From Leisingera sp. ANG-M7 (GTDB taxonomy: Bacteria; Pseudomonadota; Alphaproteobacteria; Rhodobacterales; Rhodobacteraceae): DNA of 64,000 nt. The position numbers were made by a program, and so were the translations under genes. Numbering within the stretch: position 1 is the stretch's first letter; the number at the start of each line of letters is the position of its first letter. The notes beneath the pieces were generated by a model. The model was not told the DNA's origin. It saw only the letters and a list, made by a program, of their open reading frames with translations, and made no database searches. The stretch lies in contig NZ_JWLI01000002.1 of the NCBI RefSeq assembly GCF_000813965.1, forward strand, positions 83,072 to 147,071, written 5' to 3'. This document shows positions 9,212 to 18,340 of the stretch, in pieces.

Positions 9212-9418
9212 ATGAGTGACGCGGTTTACAAGACAGTGGATGTGGTCGGCAGTTCGCAGTCCAGCATCGAGGATGCCATCAGCGGGGCCATTGCCCGCGC
9301 ATCCAAGACCATTGACCACATCGGCTGGTTCGAGGTTGGAGAGATCCGCGGCCATGTCGAGGACGGCAAGGTCGCCCATTTTCAGGTCGGCTTGAAGATC
9401 GGGTTCCGGCTGGATTGA
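9212..9418 (+). CDS. dodecin family flavin-binding protein
   Basis: A 68-residue protein with the dodecin pattern: VYKTVDVVGSS, then EDAISGAIARASKTI, the flavin-stacking Trp in HIGWFEV, and a GHVEDGKVAHFQVGLKIGF strand. Dodecins form dodecamers that store or buffer flavins and protect from flavin photochemistry. The start at 9212 follows GGAGG; an open extension to 9044 covers only the intergenic hairpin and is rejected. Its place next to a flavin-dependent oxygenase operon is suggestive, but a hairpin separates them. Confidence 0.92.
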   Translation: MSDAVYKTVDVVGSSQSSIEDAISGAIARASKTIDHIGWFEVGEIRGHVEDGKVAHFQVGLKIGFRLD

Positions 9419-9499
9419 TCCGGCAGAGCCGCAGGCGGGTGGCGCGGCGGTGCGGACGCACTATTTGGAGGCGCAGATCCCCAAAGGGAGCGTTTCCGG

Positions 9500-10396
9500 A
9501 TGCAGATCAGCCCGCGCAGAGTGATCGTGCTGGGCGGCACGGGGTTTCTTGGCCGCCGGGTGGTGCGGCGTCTGCAGCAGCAGGGCTGCAGCGTCAGCGC
9601 GGGCACCCGTGCGCCCGGGGCGGCGCCGCCGCAGGAGTGGGAACCGGGGGTGGCGCAGGTGCAGACCGATCTGGCACAGCAGAGCGTCATGGCCCGTGCT
9701 CTCAGCGGTGCCGCGTGGGTGGTCAATTGCATCGGCTTTTACACGGAAACCCGGCAGCAGGATTTTCACAGCGTGCATGTGGAGGGCGCCCGCAGGATCG
9801 CCCGGCTGGTGCGCCAGACCCCGGGCCAGCGGCTGATCCATATCTCCGGCATCGGCGCCAGTCTGCATTCGCCCTCGGCCTATGTGCGGGCCAGGGCTGA
9901 GGGGGAGGCCGCGGTGCGCAGTGCCTGCCCGGATGCGGTGATCTTGCGGCCCAGCGTAATGTTCTGCCAGGGCGGTGTATTTTTCGGGGATCTGCAGCAG
10001 CTTGTTGCGCAACTGCCGGTGATCCCGCTGTTCGGCCGCGGCCAGACCCGGCTGCAGCCGGTCTGGGTGGAGGATGTGGCGGAAGCGGTGGCCCGTGTTC
10101 TGGATGGCCCGAGGGCGCAGCGCAAAGTGTTTGAGCTGGGCGGGCCGGATGTGCTGGCCTACCGTGACATCCTGCAGCGGCTGGCAGCACGCACCGGCCG
10201 CCGCCGCCTGCTGCTGCCGGTGCCGTTTGTTCTGTGGCGGGTTGCGGCAGCGCTGCTGTCGCTGCTGCCCAGGCCTCCGGTTACCCCGGCACAGATCGCG
10301 CTGATGCGGCGCGATAATACAGTGGGCGAAGGGGTTGCGGGGTTTCGCGATCTCGGGATTGAGCCGCATTCACCGGTGGCAATGGGCCTCGTCTAG
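9500..10396 (+). CDS. NAD(P)-binding reductase, complex I NDUFA9-like / NmrA-type
   Basis: A 298-residue atypical short-chain dehydrogenase with an N-terminal Rossmann motif GGTGFLGRRVV (residues 12-22), an HISGIGASLHSPSAYVRARAEGE region where the SDR Tyr/Lys would be, and the RPSVMF and PVWVEDVAEAV motifs of the NDUFA9-like group. The C-terminal quarter has a hydrophobic stretch (PFVLWRVAAALLSLLP) that could associate with the membrane. GGGAG precedes the start. It is a single gene; a quinone or respiratory link is only a family-level guess. Confidence 0.8.
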   Translation: MQISPRRVIVLGGTGFLGRRVVRRLQQQGCSVSAGTRAPGAAPPQEWEPGVAQVQTDLAQQSVMARALSGAAWVVNCIGFYTETRQQDFHSVHVEGARRIARLVRQTPGQRLIHISGIGASLHSPSAYVRARAEGEAAVRSACPDAVILRPSVMFCQGGVFFGDLQQLVAQLPVIPLFGRGQTRLQPVWVEDVAEAVARVLDGPRAQRKVFELGGPDVLAYRDILQRLAARTGRRRLLLPVPFVLWRVAAALLSLLPRPPVTPAQIALMRRDNTVGEGVAGFRDLGIEPHSPVAMGLV

Positions 10397-10424
10397 AGCC
10401 GCTGCCGCCTGCCGGAAGCCGCTT

Positions 10425-11411
10425 TCAGTCGCGCCCGCTACCGCGGGTTCTCTGCACCCAGGGTTTTTCCTGTCCCCGCGCCTCGCGGATGGTCCGGCCG
10501 AAATGCCCGCTGAACGATCGCCCGAGTGAGGAGGCAGAGGAAAACCCGCAGCGCAGGGCAATCTGCTCCAGGCTCAGATGGGTTTCCTCCGACAGGTAGC
10601 GGGCGTGCTGGAGCCGCAGCATCTTGTAGTATTTCCCTGGCGTCATGCCCAGTTCACGCTGGAATGCGCGCGCCAGCGTGCGTTCGGACAGCGACACGCG
10701 CTTGGCCAGCGCCGCCGTGCTCATCGGGGTTTCGATGGTCTCTGCCATCAGGTTTGCCGCCTTCAGGATCTTGGGCGAGCCGCGCTGCTCCAGCCGCGCC
10801 GCGCCGCGGTTCAGCTCAGACTGGCGCGAGGGGTCATAAACGAACATGGTCGAGGCGCCGAAGGCGGCGGCAGAGCCGTAGAGATCCTGAATGAGGCTTA
10901 GCATCATGTCGAGGGCAGTGCTGGCGCCGCCGCAAGTGAGGAACGCGCAGGAGCGTACAAACCGCGCGGTGGAGACCTCCACTTGGGGAAAGGTCTCGGC
11001 AAAGGCATCCAGCTCCTGCCAGTGGATCGTGGCTGTATGGCCGTCCAGCACCCCGGCCGCAGCCAGCAGCCATGCGGCGGTATCCAGCGCCAGTACCGGC
11101 TTGGCAGCCCGTGTGGCGGTCCGGAGTTTGGCCAGCAGCGCTGGCGTCACTTGTTCGCGCACATGGTAGCCTGCGACCAGTACCAAGGTGCGGTTTCCCT
11201 GACGTTCGTCAAAGACGCCATCGGGAGTGATCTGCAGCCCGCTGGAGCTGCGCACCGGCGCCCCGTCCAGCGTGGTGACACGCCATCCGGCAACATCCTG
11301 GCCCGCGCTCATCCGCACGTCGCGCAGCGGCTCCATGGCGCTGGCCAGCACCATGTTGGAAAACCCGTCGAACAGCAGGAATTCGAATAGGGGAGGCTGA
11401 TTTGGCGGCAT
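10425..11411 (-). CDS. GlxA/CdhR-type AraC activator (probable carnitine regulator)
   Basis: A DJ-1/PfpI-like N-terminal domain (residues about 8-170; FEFLLFDGFSNMVLASAMEPL) is fused to a C-terminal AraC helix-turn-helix pair (VSLSERTLARAFQRELGMTPGKYYKMLRLQHARYLS). This is the architecture of CdhR, the activator of carnitine catabolism in Pseudomonas, and it faces a carnitine operon. The start is set at 11411, where homology begins; an in-frame extension to 11480 begins with TTG and is unlikely. The protein would be 328 residues. Confidence 0.87.
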   Translation of the reverse strand: MPPNQPPLFEFLLFDGFSNMVLASAMEPLRDVRMSAGQDVAGWRVTTLDGAPVRSSSGLQITPDGVFDERQGNRTLVLVAGYHVREQVTPALLAKLRTATRAAKPVLALDTAAWLLAAAGVLDGHTATIHWQELDAFAETFPQVEVSTARFVRSCAFLTCGGASTALDMMLSLIQDLYGSAAAFGASTMFVYDPSRQSELNRGAARLEQRGSPKILKAANLMAETIETPMSTAALAKRVSLSERTLARAFQRELGMTPGKYYKMLRLQHARYLSEETHLSLEQIALRCGFSSASSLGRSFSGHFGRTIREARGQEKPWVQRTRGSGRD

Positions 11412-11528
11412 TTGTCTGTTTTTTGACCGAAACTGTATAAACGCAGCGTCAACTCCTGCGCTAATCACGCAGGAAGTCAAGCACCTTGACGATCCGCCGA
11501 CGACCGCTCTCTAACCACTGATACCTCC

Positions 11529-13475
11529 ATGACCACCGCTCCTCTCCTCTGGCAGCCGGGCCTTTCGGCGCGCCGCAAACCTTTGCTGTCCGGTTTCATG
11601 TCGCAGGCTTCTGCGATCGTCGGAACACCGCTGGACAGCTTTGCCGGTCTGCACGCCTGGTCGGTTGCGCAGCCGCAGGACTTCTGGCCGCTGGCCTGGG
11701 ACTTCTGCGGGCTGGAGGGCGATCAGGGCACGGTTCCGCTGCTGGCCAATCGGGACCCGATGCAGGTCCGCTTCTTCCCCGAAGCGCGGCTGAACATCGC
11801 GGAGACATTCCTGAAGAACGCTGACGGGCGCGAGGCAATTGTGTTCATCGGCGAGGATGGCCGCCGCATGGCCTGGACCCGCGCCGATCTGAAGCGTGAG
11901 GTGGAAATGCTGGCCGCCGCGCTGCGGGACGCGGGGATCGGCGCAGGCGACCACGTTGCCGGCTATGTGCCGAACATGCCGCAGACCGTGGCGGCGATGC
12001 TGGCGACCGCCTCGCTGGGGGCGGTCTGGTCATCCTGCGCGCCGGAAAGCGGGCCTGATGTGGTGGTCGACCGCTTCGGCCAGATCGAACCCAAGCTGAT
12101 GTTTGCCGCCGACGGCTATTTCTACAACGGCAAGGTGTTTGAGACCCGCGCCGCCATTGCAGAGGTTGCCGCACGAGTGCCTTCGATTCAGCAGATCGTG
12201 GTCTGGCCTTACGCAGGCGATGCCGCGGATTTGCCGGAGAGCATGACCGCCTATGACGCGTTCAAACAGGCGGACGCCCCGGCACTGGACTGCAGGCCGA
12301 TGGGCTTTCGCGATCCGCTCTATGTGATGTTCTCCTCCGGCACCACCGGCAAGCCCAAGTGCATCGAGCATTCCGGCGGTGGCACCCTGCTGCGGATGCT
12401 GGTGGAGCAGCAGCTGCACTGCGACCTGCGCCCGGGCGACCGGATGTTCTATTACACCACCTGCAACTGGATGATGTGGAACTGGCAGGTGGCGGCGCTG
12501 GCCTCCGAGGCCGTGATCGTGCTGTTTGACGGCAATCCGATGTATCCGGGCATGCGCCGCCTGTTCGACCTGGCGGAGGCGGAGAAGGTCACGCATTTTG
12601 GTATTTCCGCCAAATACATCGATGCTTCACAAAAGCGCCGCAACCGGCCTGCGGACAGCCATGACCTGGCTGCGCTGCGGGTGGTTCTGTCCACCGGCTC
12701 GCCGCTGTCGCCCGAGGGCTTTGCCCATGTCTATGCCGACTGGAAGGCGGATGTGCAGCTGGCTTCGATCTGCGGCGGCACCGATATTCTGGGCTGTTTC
12801 ATCGGCGGCTGCCCGCTGCTGCCGGTGCACCAGGGCGAGATCCAGGCGCCGATGCTGGGGCTGGATGTGGCGACCCTGAACGATCAGGGCGAACCGGTTG
12901 AAGGTGTGGCGGGCGAGCTGGTCTGCCGCAATGCGCATCCGTCGATGCCGACGTGCTTCCTGAACGACGCGGGCGATGCCCGCTACCGCGCCAGCTATTT
13001 CGAGACCTATCCCAATATCTGGCGGCAGGGCGATTTCACCATCCGCACGGAACACGGCGGATATGTGGTGCTGGGGCGCTCGGACGCGACGCTGAACCCC
13101 GGCGGCGTGCGGATCGGCACGGCGGAGATCTACCGGCAGCTCGACAAGATCGACGAGGTCGCGGATGCGGTGGTTGTCGGCCAAAGCTTCGACAACGACG
13201 TGCGGGTGGTTCTGTTTGTGGTTCCCGCCGAAGGTGCTGCGCTGGATGATGCGCTAACTGCCCGGATCAAAACGGAAATCCGCAAGAACGCCTCGCCGCG
13301 CCATGTGCCCGCGAAAATCATAGCCGTCGCAGACATCCCGCGCACCAAATCCGGCAAGACCGCCGAGCTGGCGGTGCGGGACGTGGTGAACAAACACCCT
13401 GTCCGCAACCTCTCCGGCATCGCCAATCCGCAGGCGCTGGCGCTGTTTGCGGATCACCCTGAATTGCAAGCTTAA
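11529..13475 (+). CDS. acetoacetate--CoA ligase
   Basis: An AMP-forming acyl-CoA synthetase of 648 residues. The adenylation motif SSGTTGKPKCIEHS lies at about residue 270, the CGGTDI and WRQGDF motifs follow, and the catalytic Lys is in the C-terminal TKSGKTAEL. The N-terminal half matches acetoacetyl-CoA synthetases (the segment around FWPLAWDFCGL). In this operon it makes metabolic sense: cleavage of dehydrocarnitine by the next enzyme with acetyl-CoA releases acetoacetate, which this ligase would activate for thiolysis. Confidence 0.9.
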   Translation: MTTAPLLWQPGLSARRKPLLSGFMSQASAIVGTPLDSFAGLHAWSVAQPQDFWPLAWDFCGLEGDQGTVPLLANRDPMQVRFFPEARLNIAETFLKNADGREAIVFIGEDGRRMAWTRADLKREVEMLAAALRDAGIGAGDHVAGYVPNMPQTVAAMLATASLGAVWSSCAPESGPDVVVDRFGQIEPKLMFAADGYFYNGKVFETRAAIAEVAARVPSIQQIVVWPYAGDAADLPESMTAYDAFKQADAPALDCRPMGFRDPLYVMFSSGTTGKPKCIEHSGGGTLLRMLVEQQLHCDLRPGDRMFYYTTCNWMMWNWQVAALASEAVIVLFDGNPMYPGMRRLFDLAEAEKVTHFGISAKYIDASQKRRNRPADSHDLAALRVVLSTGSPLSPEGFAHVYADWKADVQLASICGGTDILGCFIGGCPLLPVHQGEIQAPMLGLDVATLNDQGEPVEGVAGELVCRNAHPSMPTCFLNDAGDARYRASYFETYPNIWRQGDFTIRTEHGGYVVLGRSDATLNPGGVRIGTAEIYRQLDKIDEVADAVVVGQSFDNDVRVVLFVVPAEGAALDDALTARIKTEIRKNASPRHVPAKIIAVADIPRTKSGKTAELAVRDVVNKHPVRNLSGIANPQALALFADHPELQA

Positions 13476-13493
13476 CCCCAAAGGAGCGAGACC

Positions 13494-14411
13494 ATGCCCC
13501 TGACCATGAACCGAGACGTCTTCATCACTGCCGCCGTGACCGGCTCTGGCGGCACCCAGGACAAATCCCCCCATGTGCCGCGCTCACCCAAGCAGATCGC
13601 CGAGTCCGCAATCGCGGCCGCCAAGGCCGGTGCGGCGGTGGTTCACTGCCATGTGCGCGACCCTGAAACCGGCGCGCCGTCCCGGAAACTTGAGTATTAC
13701 CGGGAGCTTACCGACCGCATCCGCGATTCCGAAGTTGACGTGGTGCTGAACCTGACCGCGGGCATGGGCGGCGACATCGTGTTCGGCTCGACCGAAGCGC
13801 CGCTGCCGGTCAACGAAGCCGCGACCGACATGATCGGCGCCACCGAGCGGATGGCCCATATCGCGGAATGCCTGCCGGAAATCTGCACCCTCGACTGCGG
13901 CACCATGAATTTTGCCGAGGCCGATTACGTGATGACCAACACGCCCGGCATGCTGCGGGCAATGGGCCAGATGATGACCGATCTGGGCGTGAAGCCGGAG
14001 ATCGAGGCCTTTGACACCGGCCACCTGTGGTTTGCCAAGCAACTGGTAAAGGAGGGCATTCTGGAGCCGAACGCGCTGGTGCAGTTGTGCATGGGGGTGC
14101 CGTGGGGGGCGCCGAACGACCTCAACACCTTCATGGCGATGGTCAACAATGTGCCGTCGGACTGGACCTGGTCGGCGTTCTCCCTTGGCCGCGACCAGAT
14201 GCCCTATGCGGCGCAGTCGGTGCTGGCGGGCGGCAACGTGCGGGTGGGCCTTGAGGACAACCTGTTCCTGGACAAGGGCGTGCTGGCCACCAACGCACAG
14301 CTTGTGGAGCGCGCGGTCGGCGTGATCGAGGGCATGGGCGCCCGGATCATCGGCCCGGAGGCGGTCCGTGAAAAGCTGGGCCTGACCAAGCGCGCGCCGG
14401 TGGCGAAGTAA
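13494..14411 (+). CDS. beta-keto acid cleavage enzyme (BKACE), probable dehydrocarnitine cleavage
   Basis: A 305-residue DUF849/BKACE protein. Metal-binding His51 and His53 (HCHVRDPETG) and the EIEAFDTGHL and QLCMGVPWGAP segments are present. The family condenses a beta-keto acid with acetyl-CoA to give acetoacetate and a new CoA ester. Flanked by acetoacetate-CoA ligase and carnitine dehydrogenase, the substrate is most likely 3-dehydrocarnitine, giving betainyl-CoA (CdhB role). AAAGGAG lies upstream of the start; Met5 is an alternative start. Confidence 0.9.
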   Translation: MPLTMNRDVFITAAVTGSGGTQDKSPHVPRSPKQIAESAIAAAKAGAAVVHCHVRDPETGAPSRKLEYYRELTDRIRDSEVDVVLNLTAGMGGDIVFGSTEAPLPVNEAATDMIGATERMAHIAECLPEICTLDCGTMNFAEADYVMTNTPGMLRAMGQMMTDLGVKPEIEAFDTGHLWFAKQLVKEGILEPNALVQLCMGVPWGAPNDLNTFMAMVNNVPSDWTWSAFSLGRDQMPYAAQSVLAGGNVRVGLEDNLFLDKGVLATNAQLVERAVGVIEGMGARIIGPEAVREKLGLTKRAPVAK

Positions 14412-14421
14412 GCCGAAATGC

Positions 14422-14458
14422 GGGGGTGCCATGCGTGCACCCCCTGTACACCCCCTGT
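14422..14458 (+). repeat. Intercistronic hairpin and short direct repeat
   Basis: GGGGGTGC (14422-14429) and GCACCCCC (14437-14444) form an 8-bp stem between the BKACE and carnitine dehydrogenase genes. CACCCCCTGT then occurs twice, at 14438-14447 and 14449-14458, 11 bases apart. No T-run follows, so mRNA processing or stabilisation is more likely than termination. Confidence 0.5.
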
Positions 14459-14499
14459 GCACCGGCGGGCGCACGGGGAGGGCGATCAGAGGATAGATC

Positions 14500-15921
14500 A
14501 TGAAAACAGCAGCAATCATCGGCGGCGGAGTTATCGGCGGCGGCTGGGCCGCGCGGTTCCTTTTGAACGGCTGGAATGTGCGGGTGTTCGACCCGGACCC
14601 GGAAGCGGGACGCAAGATCGGCGAAGTGCTGGCCAACGCCCGCCGCTCCTTGCCGTCGCTCTATGACAAGGCGCTGCCGGCCGAAGGCGAACTGACCTTT
14701 CACGCGGACATGGCGGAAGCCGTGGGTGAGGCGAACTGGATCCAGGAAAGCGTGCCGGAGCGTCTGGAGCTGAAGCACAAGATCCACGCTCAGATTCAGG
14801 AACACGCGCCTGCAAATGCGGTGATCGGTTCCTCGACCTCCGGCTTCAAGCCCTCAGAGCTGAATGCCGAAGGCGCCCGCGCCGTGGTGGCGCATCCGTT
14901 CAACCCGGTCTACCTGTTGCCGCTGGTTGAGCTGGTGGGGGATGCGCAGACCTGCGCGCAAGCTGCAGACCTTTTGCGCGAGGTGGGGATGTATCCGCTG
15001 ACCGTGCGGAAGGAGATCGACGCGCATATTGCCGACCGCCTGCTGGAAGCGGTCTGGCGCGAGGGCCTGTGGCTGATCAAGGACGGCATCTGCACCACCG
15101 AGGAACTGGACGAGTCGATCCGCATGGGCTTTGGCCTCCGCTGGGCGCAGATGGGTCTGTTCGAGACCTATCGGATTGCCGGCGGCGAGGCGGGCATGAA
15201 GCACTTCATGGCGCAGTTCGGCCCGGCGCTGGAATGGCCCTGGACCAAGCTGATGGATGTGCCGGAGTTCACCGAGGAACTGGTCGACCTGATCGCGGGC
15301 CAGTCGGACGCGCAATCTGGCCACATGCCGATCCGCGAACTGGAGCGGCTGCGGGATGACAACCTGGTCGGCATGATGCGGGCGCTGAAGAAGTCCGGCA
15401 GCGGGGCAGGGGGCGTTATCAAAACCCATGAAGCCACGCTGCCCGTGCCGGAGATTGTGGAGCTGCCGGTCACCGTCAGCCGCCCGGTGCCGCAGAGCTG
15501 GACCGACTACAACGGCCACATGAACGAGGCGCATTACACCGAGGCCTCGGCCCAGGCGACCGACCGGTTCATGGAGATGGTCGGAGCGGATGCAGAGTAC
15601 ATCGCCGCGGGCGGCAGCTATTTCACTGTCGAGAACCACGTGCGCTTCCTGGATGAGCTGCACGAGGGTGATGCGCTGACCGTGACCACCCAGGTTCTGC
15701 AGGGCGAAGGCAAGAAGATGCATCTGTTCCACCGCTTGCACGGCCCCGAGGGCAAGCTGGCGGCGACGGTGGAAACGCTGCTGTTGCACATGGACCTGAA
15801 CGCGCGCGGCACTTCGCTGCCGTCGCCGGAGGTGGCGGACAAGCTGGCGTCCTTTGCCGCGGCGCACGCAAGCCTGCCGCTGCCCGAGGGCGCCGGGCGC
15901 CACGTCGGCCAGCGCGGATGA
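14500..15921 (+). CDS. carnitine 3-dehydrogenase / betainyl-CoA thioesterase fusion
   Basis: Residues 1 to about 315 are a 3-hydroxyacyl-CoA-dehydrogenase-like NAD enzyme: Rossmann GGGVIGGGWAARF near residue 7, the QESVPERLELK and SSTSGFKPSEL motifs, HPFNPVYLLPLVE. Residues about 325-470 are a hotdog thioesterase with DYNGHMNEAHYTEA. The first domain would oxidise L-carnitine to 3-dehydrocarnitine and the second hydrolyse betainyl-CoA to glycine betaine. In Pseudomonas these are the separate proteins CdhA and CdhC; fused forms occur in alphaproteobacteria. GAGGAT precedes the start. Confidence 0.9.
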   Translation: MKTAAIIGGGVIGGGWAARFLLNGWNVRVFDPDPEAGRKIGEVLANARRSLPSLYDKALPAEGELTFHADMAEAVGEANWIQESVPERLELKHKIHAQIQEHAPANAVIGSSTSGFKPSELNAEGARAVVAHPFNPVYLLPLVELVGDAQTCAQAADLLREVGMYPLTVRKEIDAHIADRLLEAVWREGLWLIKDGICTTEELDESIRMGFGLRWAQMGLFETYRIAGGEAGMKHFMAQFGPALEWPWTKLMDVPEFTEELVDLIAGQSDAQSGHMPIRELERLRDDNLVGMMRALKKSGSGAGGVIKTHEATLPVPEIVELPVTVSRPVPQSWTDYNGHMNEAHYTEASAQATDRFMEMVGADAEYIAAGGSYFTVENHVRFLDELHEGDALTVTTQVLQGEGKKMHLFHRLHGPEGKLAATVETLLLHMDLNARGTSLPSPEVADKLASFAAAHASLPLPEGAGRHVGQRG

Positions 15922-15927
15922 CTTGGA

Positions 15928-15961
15928 AACCCGGCGGCTCGCGCGCTGCCGGGTTTCTTTT
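15928..15961 (+). terminator. Rho-independent terminator after the carnitine dehydrogenase gene
   Basis: AACCCGGC (15928-15935) pairs with GCCGGGTT (15948-15955), followed by TTCTTTT. It separates the enzyme genes from the BCCT transporter gene, which therefore probably has its own promoter or depends on read-through. Confidence 0.8.
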
Positions 15962-16150
15962 GCGGGCCGGGTCTCCTCCCCGATCCGGCCCGTTTTTTGA
16001 AGGTGTGCTGCCTGTAACCGCGGCAGCGGGGAGGACCATGCCGGAGCGCCGGGCCATCGGGAGAGCTTTCATCCCGCCGCGCGCTCCGCTCAGCTTTCCG
16101 CGGCTGGAGGGCCCCGGCGCTGAGGCATCAGAAACAATTGGGAGGACCAA

Positions 16151-17842
16151 ATGTCTGAAGATAATTCCAACAGCCACCTGGTGGCGAAATCCGGTTTCTT
16201 TACCGGTCTTCATCCGGGGATGAGCATTGCAGCCAAGGGCATGATCGCCGCCTTTGTGATCTTTACGGTCATGAACGTCGAGTTTGCCGGAGGCCTTTAC
16301 AAATCGATCCGGAGCTGGATCGAAAACGGGCTCAGCTTCTATTACATCACCCTGTTTTCCATCGGGCTTTTTGTCTGCTTCTGGCTGATGTTCTCGCGTT
16401 TCGGCAAGATCCGCCTGGGGGACGATGACTCGCGCCCCGAGTTCAGCAACTTCAGCTGGTTCTCGATGCTGTTTTCCGCAGGCATCGGCATCGGCATCCT
16501 GTTCTTTGGCGTGGCCGAACCGATTTTCTACTTCGACAACTCCGAAGTCTGGGGCTATCCCAACAACCCGCATGCCGAACTGGCAGGCCATTCGGCGATG
16601 GACATGCAGCGGGCAGTGGACGCGATGCGCGTGACCTTCTTCCACTGGGGGTTCCACGGCTGGGCGTTCTACGTGCTGGTTGGTCTGAGCCTGGCGTATT
16701 TCGGGTTCCGTAAGAAGCTGCCGCTGACCCTGCGGTCGGCGCTCTATCCGCTGATCGGCGAACGGATCTATGGCCCTTGGGGGCACGCGGTAGACCTTCT
16801 GGCGGTATTCGGCACGGTGTTTGGCGTCGCCACTTCGCTGGGCCTGGGAGTCAGCCAGATGGCTGCGGGCCTCAACCATCTGTTCGGCATTGATCCCGGT
16901 ATCGGGACCAAGCTGGTTCTGATCGCGGTTGTTTCTGTGATCGCAACCATTTCCGCGGTGTCCGGCGTTGGCAAAGGCATCCGCATCCTGTCGGAATGGA
17001 ACATCTGGCTGTCGATCGTGCTGCTGGCGGCCTTTGTGATCTTCGGGCCGTTCCAGTGGCTGATGGGCCTGTTTGTGACCACGGTCGGCGACTATGTTGC
17101 CAGCTTCGTTCCGATGGGGTTCTGGACCGCGACCGAAGGCCCGGATGTGGCCTGGCAGGGCGGCTGGACGATCTTTTACTGGGGCTGGTGGATTTCCTGG
17201 TCACCGTTTGTCGGCGTGTTCATTGCCCGCATTTCGCGCGGCCGGACCATCCGCGAATTCATGGTCGGGGTGATGTTTGTTCCCACCACGATCGCGTTCT
17301 TCTGGCTGTGCATGTTCGGCGGCAACGCGATCTGGCAGGAAATGCACATGGGGTCCGGTGTGGCCTCGGCCGATGGGGCAGGCATCATCCAGACCGTGCG
17401 CGACTGGAACCTGCCGAGCGCGCTGTTCGGGACCATCGACAACATCGGCGCCACCAGCTGGATGGGCGACATGAGCTGGGTCAGCTGGCCGATGTCGCTG
17501 CTGGCGACGTTCCTGCTGTTCTCGTGGTTCATCACCTCGTCGGACTCCGGCACCCTGGTGATCACCACCATGCTGTCGATGGGCGATGACAACCCGCCGA
17601 AGAAGTTCCGCATCATCTGGGGCCTGGGCGAAGGCGTGGTGGCGGCGGCGCTGCTGCTGGCCGGGGGGCTTGGCGCCCTGCAAACGGCGTCGATTGCGGC
17701 GGCCTTCCCGATTTCCTTTGTGCTGATCGCAATGATCTGGGGCTTGCTGAAATCGCTGCACGACGATCCTTCGGCGTCGCCGATCTCAGTTGAGACGATG
17801 GCACCGGACGGCACGCGGATGAAGCAGGACCTGCGCGCCTGA
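16151..17842 (+). CDS. BCCT-family betaine/carnitine/choline transporter
   Basis: A 563-residue membrane protein with about 12 transmembrane segments. It carries the BCCT signature region WGWWISWSPFVGVFIARISRGRTIREF and the glycine-rich SAGIGIGILFFGVAEP segment. The family moves quaternary amines by sodium or proton symport or by exchange. Its place after the carnitine catabolic genes makes carnitine or a related betaine the likely cargo. GGGAGGACC lies before the start. Short tails argue for a catabolic rather than an osmoregulated transporter. Confidence 0.9.
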   Translation: MSEDNSNSHLVAKSGFFTGLHPGMSIAAKGMIAAFVIFTVMNVEFAGGLYKSIRSWIENGLSFYYITLFSIGLFVCFWLMFSRFGKIRLGDDDSRPEFSNFSWFSMLFSAGIGIGILFFGVAEPIFYFDNSEVWGYPNNPHAELAGHSAMDMQRAVDAMRVTFFHWGFHGWAFYVLVGLSLAYFGFRKKLPLTLRSALYPLIGERIYGPWGHAVDLLAVFGTVFGVATSLGLGVSQMAAGLNHLFGIDPGIGTKLVLIAVVSVIATISAVSGVGKGIRILSEWNIWLSIVLLAAFVIFGPFQWLMGLFVTTVGDYVASFVPMGFWTATEGPDVAWQGGWTIFYWGWWISWSPFVGVFIARISRGRTIREFMVGVMFVPTTIAFFWLCMFGGNAIWQEMHMGSGVASADGAGIIQTVRDWNLPSALFGTIDNIGATSWMGDMSWVSWPMSLLATFLLFSWFITSSDSGTLVITTMLSMGDDNPPKKFRIIWGLGEGVVAAALLLAGGLGALQTASIAAAFPISFVLIAMIWGLLKSLHDDPSASPISVETMAPDGTRMKQDLRA

Positions 17843-17866
17843 GGCACGCAAGGTTTCCGTAAAAGG

Positions 17867-17899
17867 AAAGCGCCGGGCTGTTGAGGCCCGGCGCTTTTT
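17867..17899 (+). terminator. Strong terminator between the BCCT and RidA genes
   Basis: A perfect 12-bp stem (17867-17878 with 17886-17897, AAAGCGCCGGGC and its complement) with a 7-base loop and a run of Ts. As it begins with AAA and lies between convergent genes, it can act in both directions. Confidence 0.9.
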
Positions 17900-17910
17900 A
17901 CTTGTTCGCG

Positions 17911-18255
17911 TCAGTCGCAGGCGGCGGTGACGATGATCTCCACCTTCAGGATTTCGCGGGCCAGCTTGGCCTCGCCGCAGGCACGCGCCGGGGCATGGCC
18001 TTCGGGAACCCAGGCGTTCCAGACCTCGTTCAGCTCTGCGAAATAGGACATGTCGGAGAGCCAGATCACGGTCTGCAGGAGCCGGGTTTTGTCGCTGCCG
18101 GCCTCGGCCAGCAGGGCGTCGACCTTGGCGAGGATCTCGCGGGTCTGCTCGGCGGCGGTTTCGGCCTCGGACACCTGGCCGCTGAGGTAAACGACGCCGT
18201 TGTGCTTGACGATTTTGCTGGAGCGGGCGGTGGTGCCGATGCGGGTGATGGTCAT
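17911..18255 (-). CDS. RidA family (YjgF/YER057c/UK114) protein
   Basis: A 114-residue protein of the Rid family. The substrate-binding Arg that corresponds to Arg105 of E. coli RidA is kept (Arg91 in HAPARACGEA), as is the GVVYLSGQV strand. RidA-type proteins hydrolyse reactive enamine/imine intermediates from PLP enzymes to the keto acid and ammonia. This one has a shorter C-terminus and may belong to another Rid subfamily. It stands alone between a terminator and the acetolactate-synthase-like gene on the same strand, with an 85-base gap. Confidence 0.9.
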   Translation of the reverse strand: MTITRIGTTARSSKIVKHNGVVYLSGQVSEAETAAEQTREILAKVDALLAEAGSDKTRLLQTVIWLSDMSYFAELNEVWNAWVPEGHAPARACGEAKLAREILKVEIIVTAACD

Positions 18256-18340
18256 GGGGTTTGCCTTTCCTTGCGTAAGCTGCCGCGGTCATAGCGGCCG
18301 CGGCAGCCGGGGGAAAGGGCAGGCCGTTAGATCCGGCCAA

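Noticed and set aside
11412..11480. Longer form of the GlxA-type regulator
   Set aside because: It would use a TTG start and add 23 residues that do not belong to the DJ-1-like domain.
14438..14458. Possible CRISPR-like repeat
   Set aside because: Only two 10-base copies with a one-base gap; no spacers, no cas genes. Reported only as a short intercistronic repeat.
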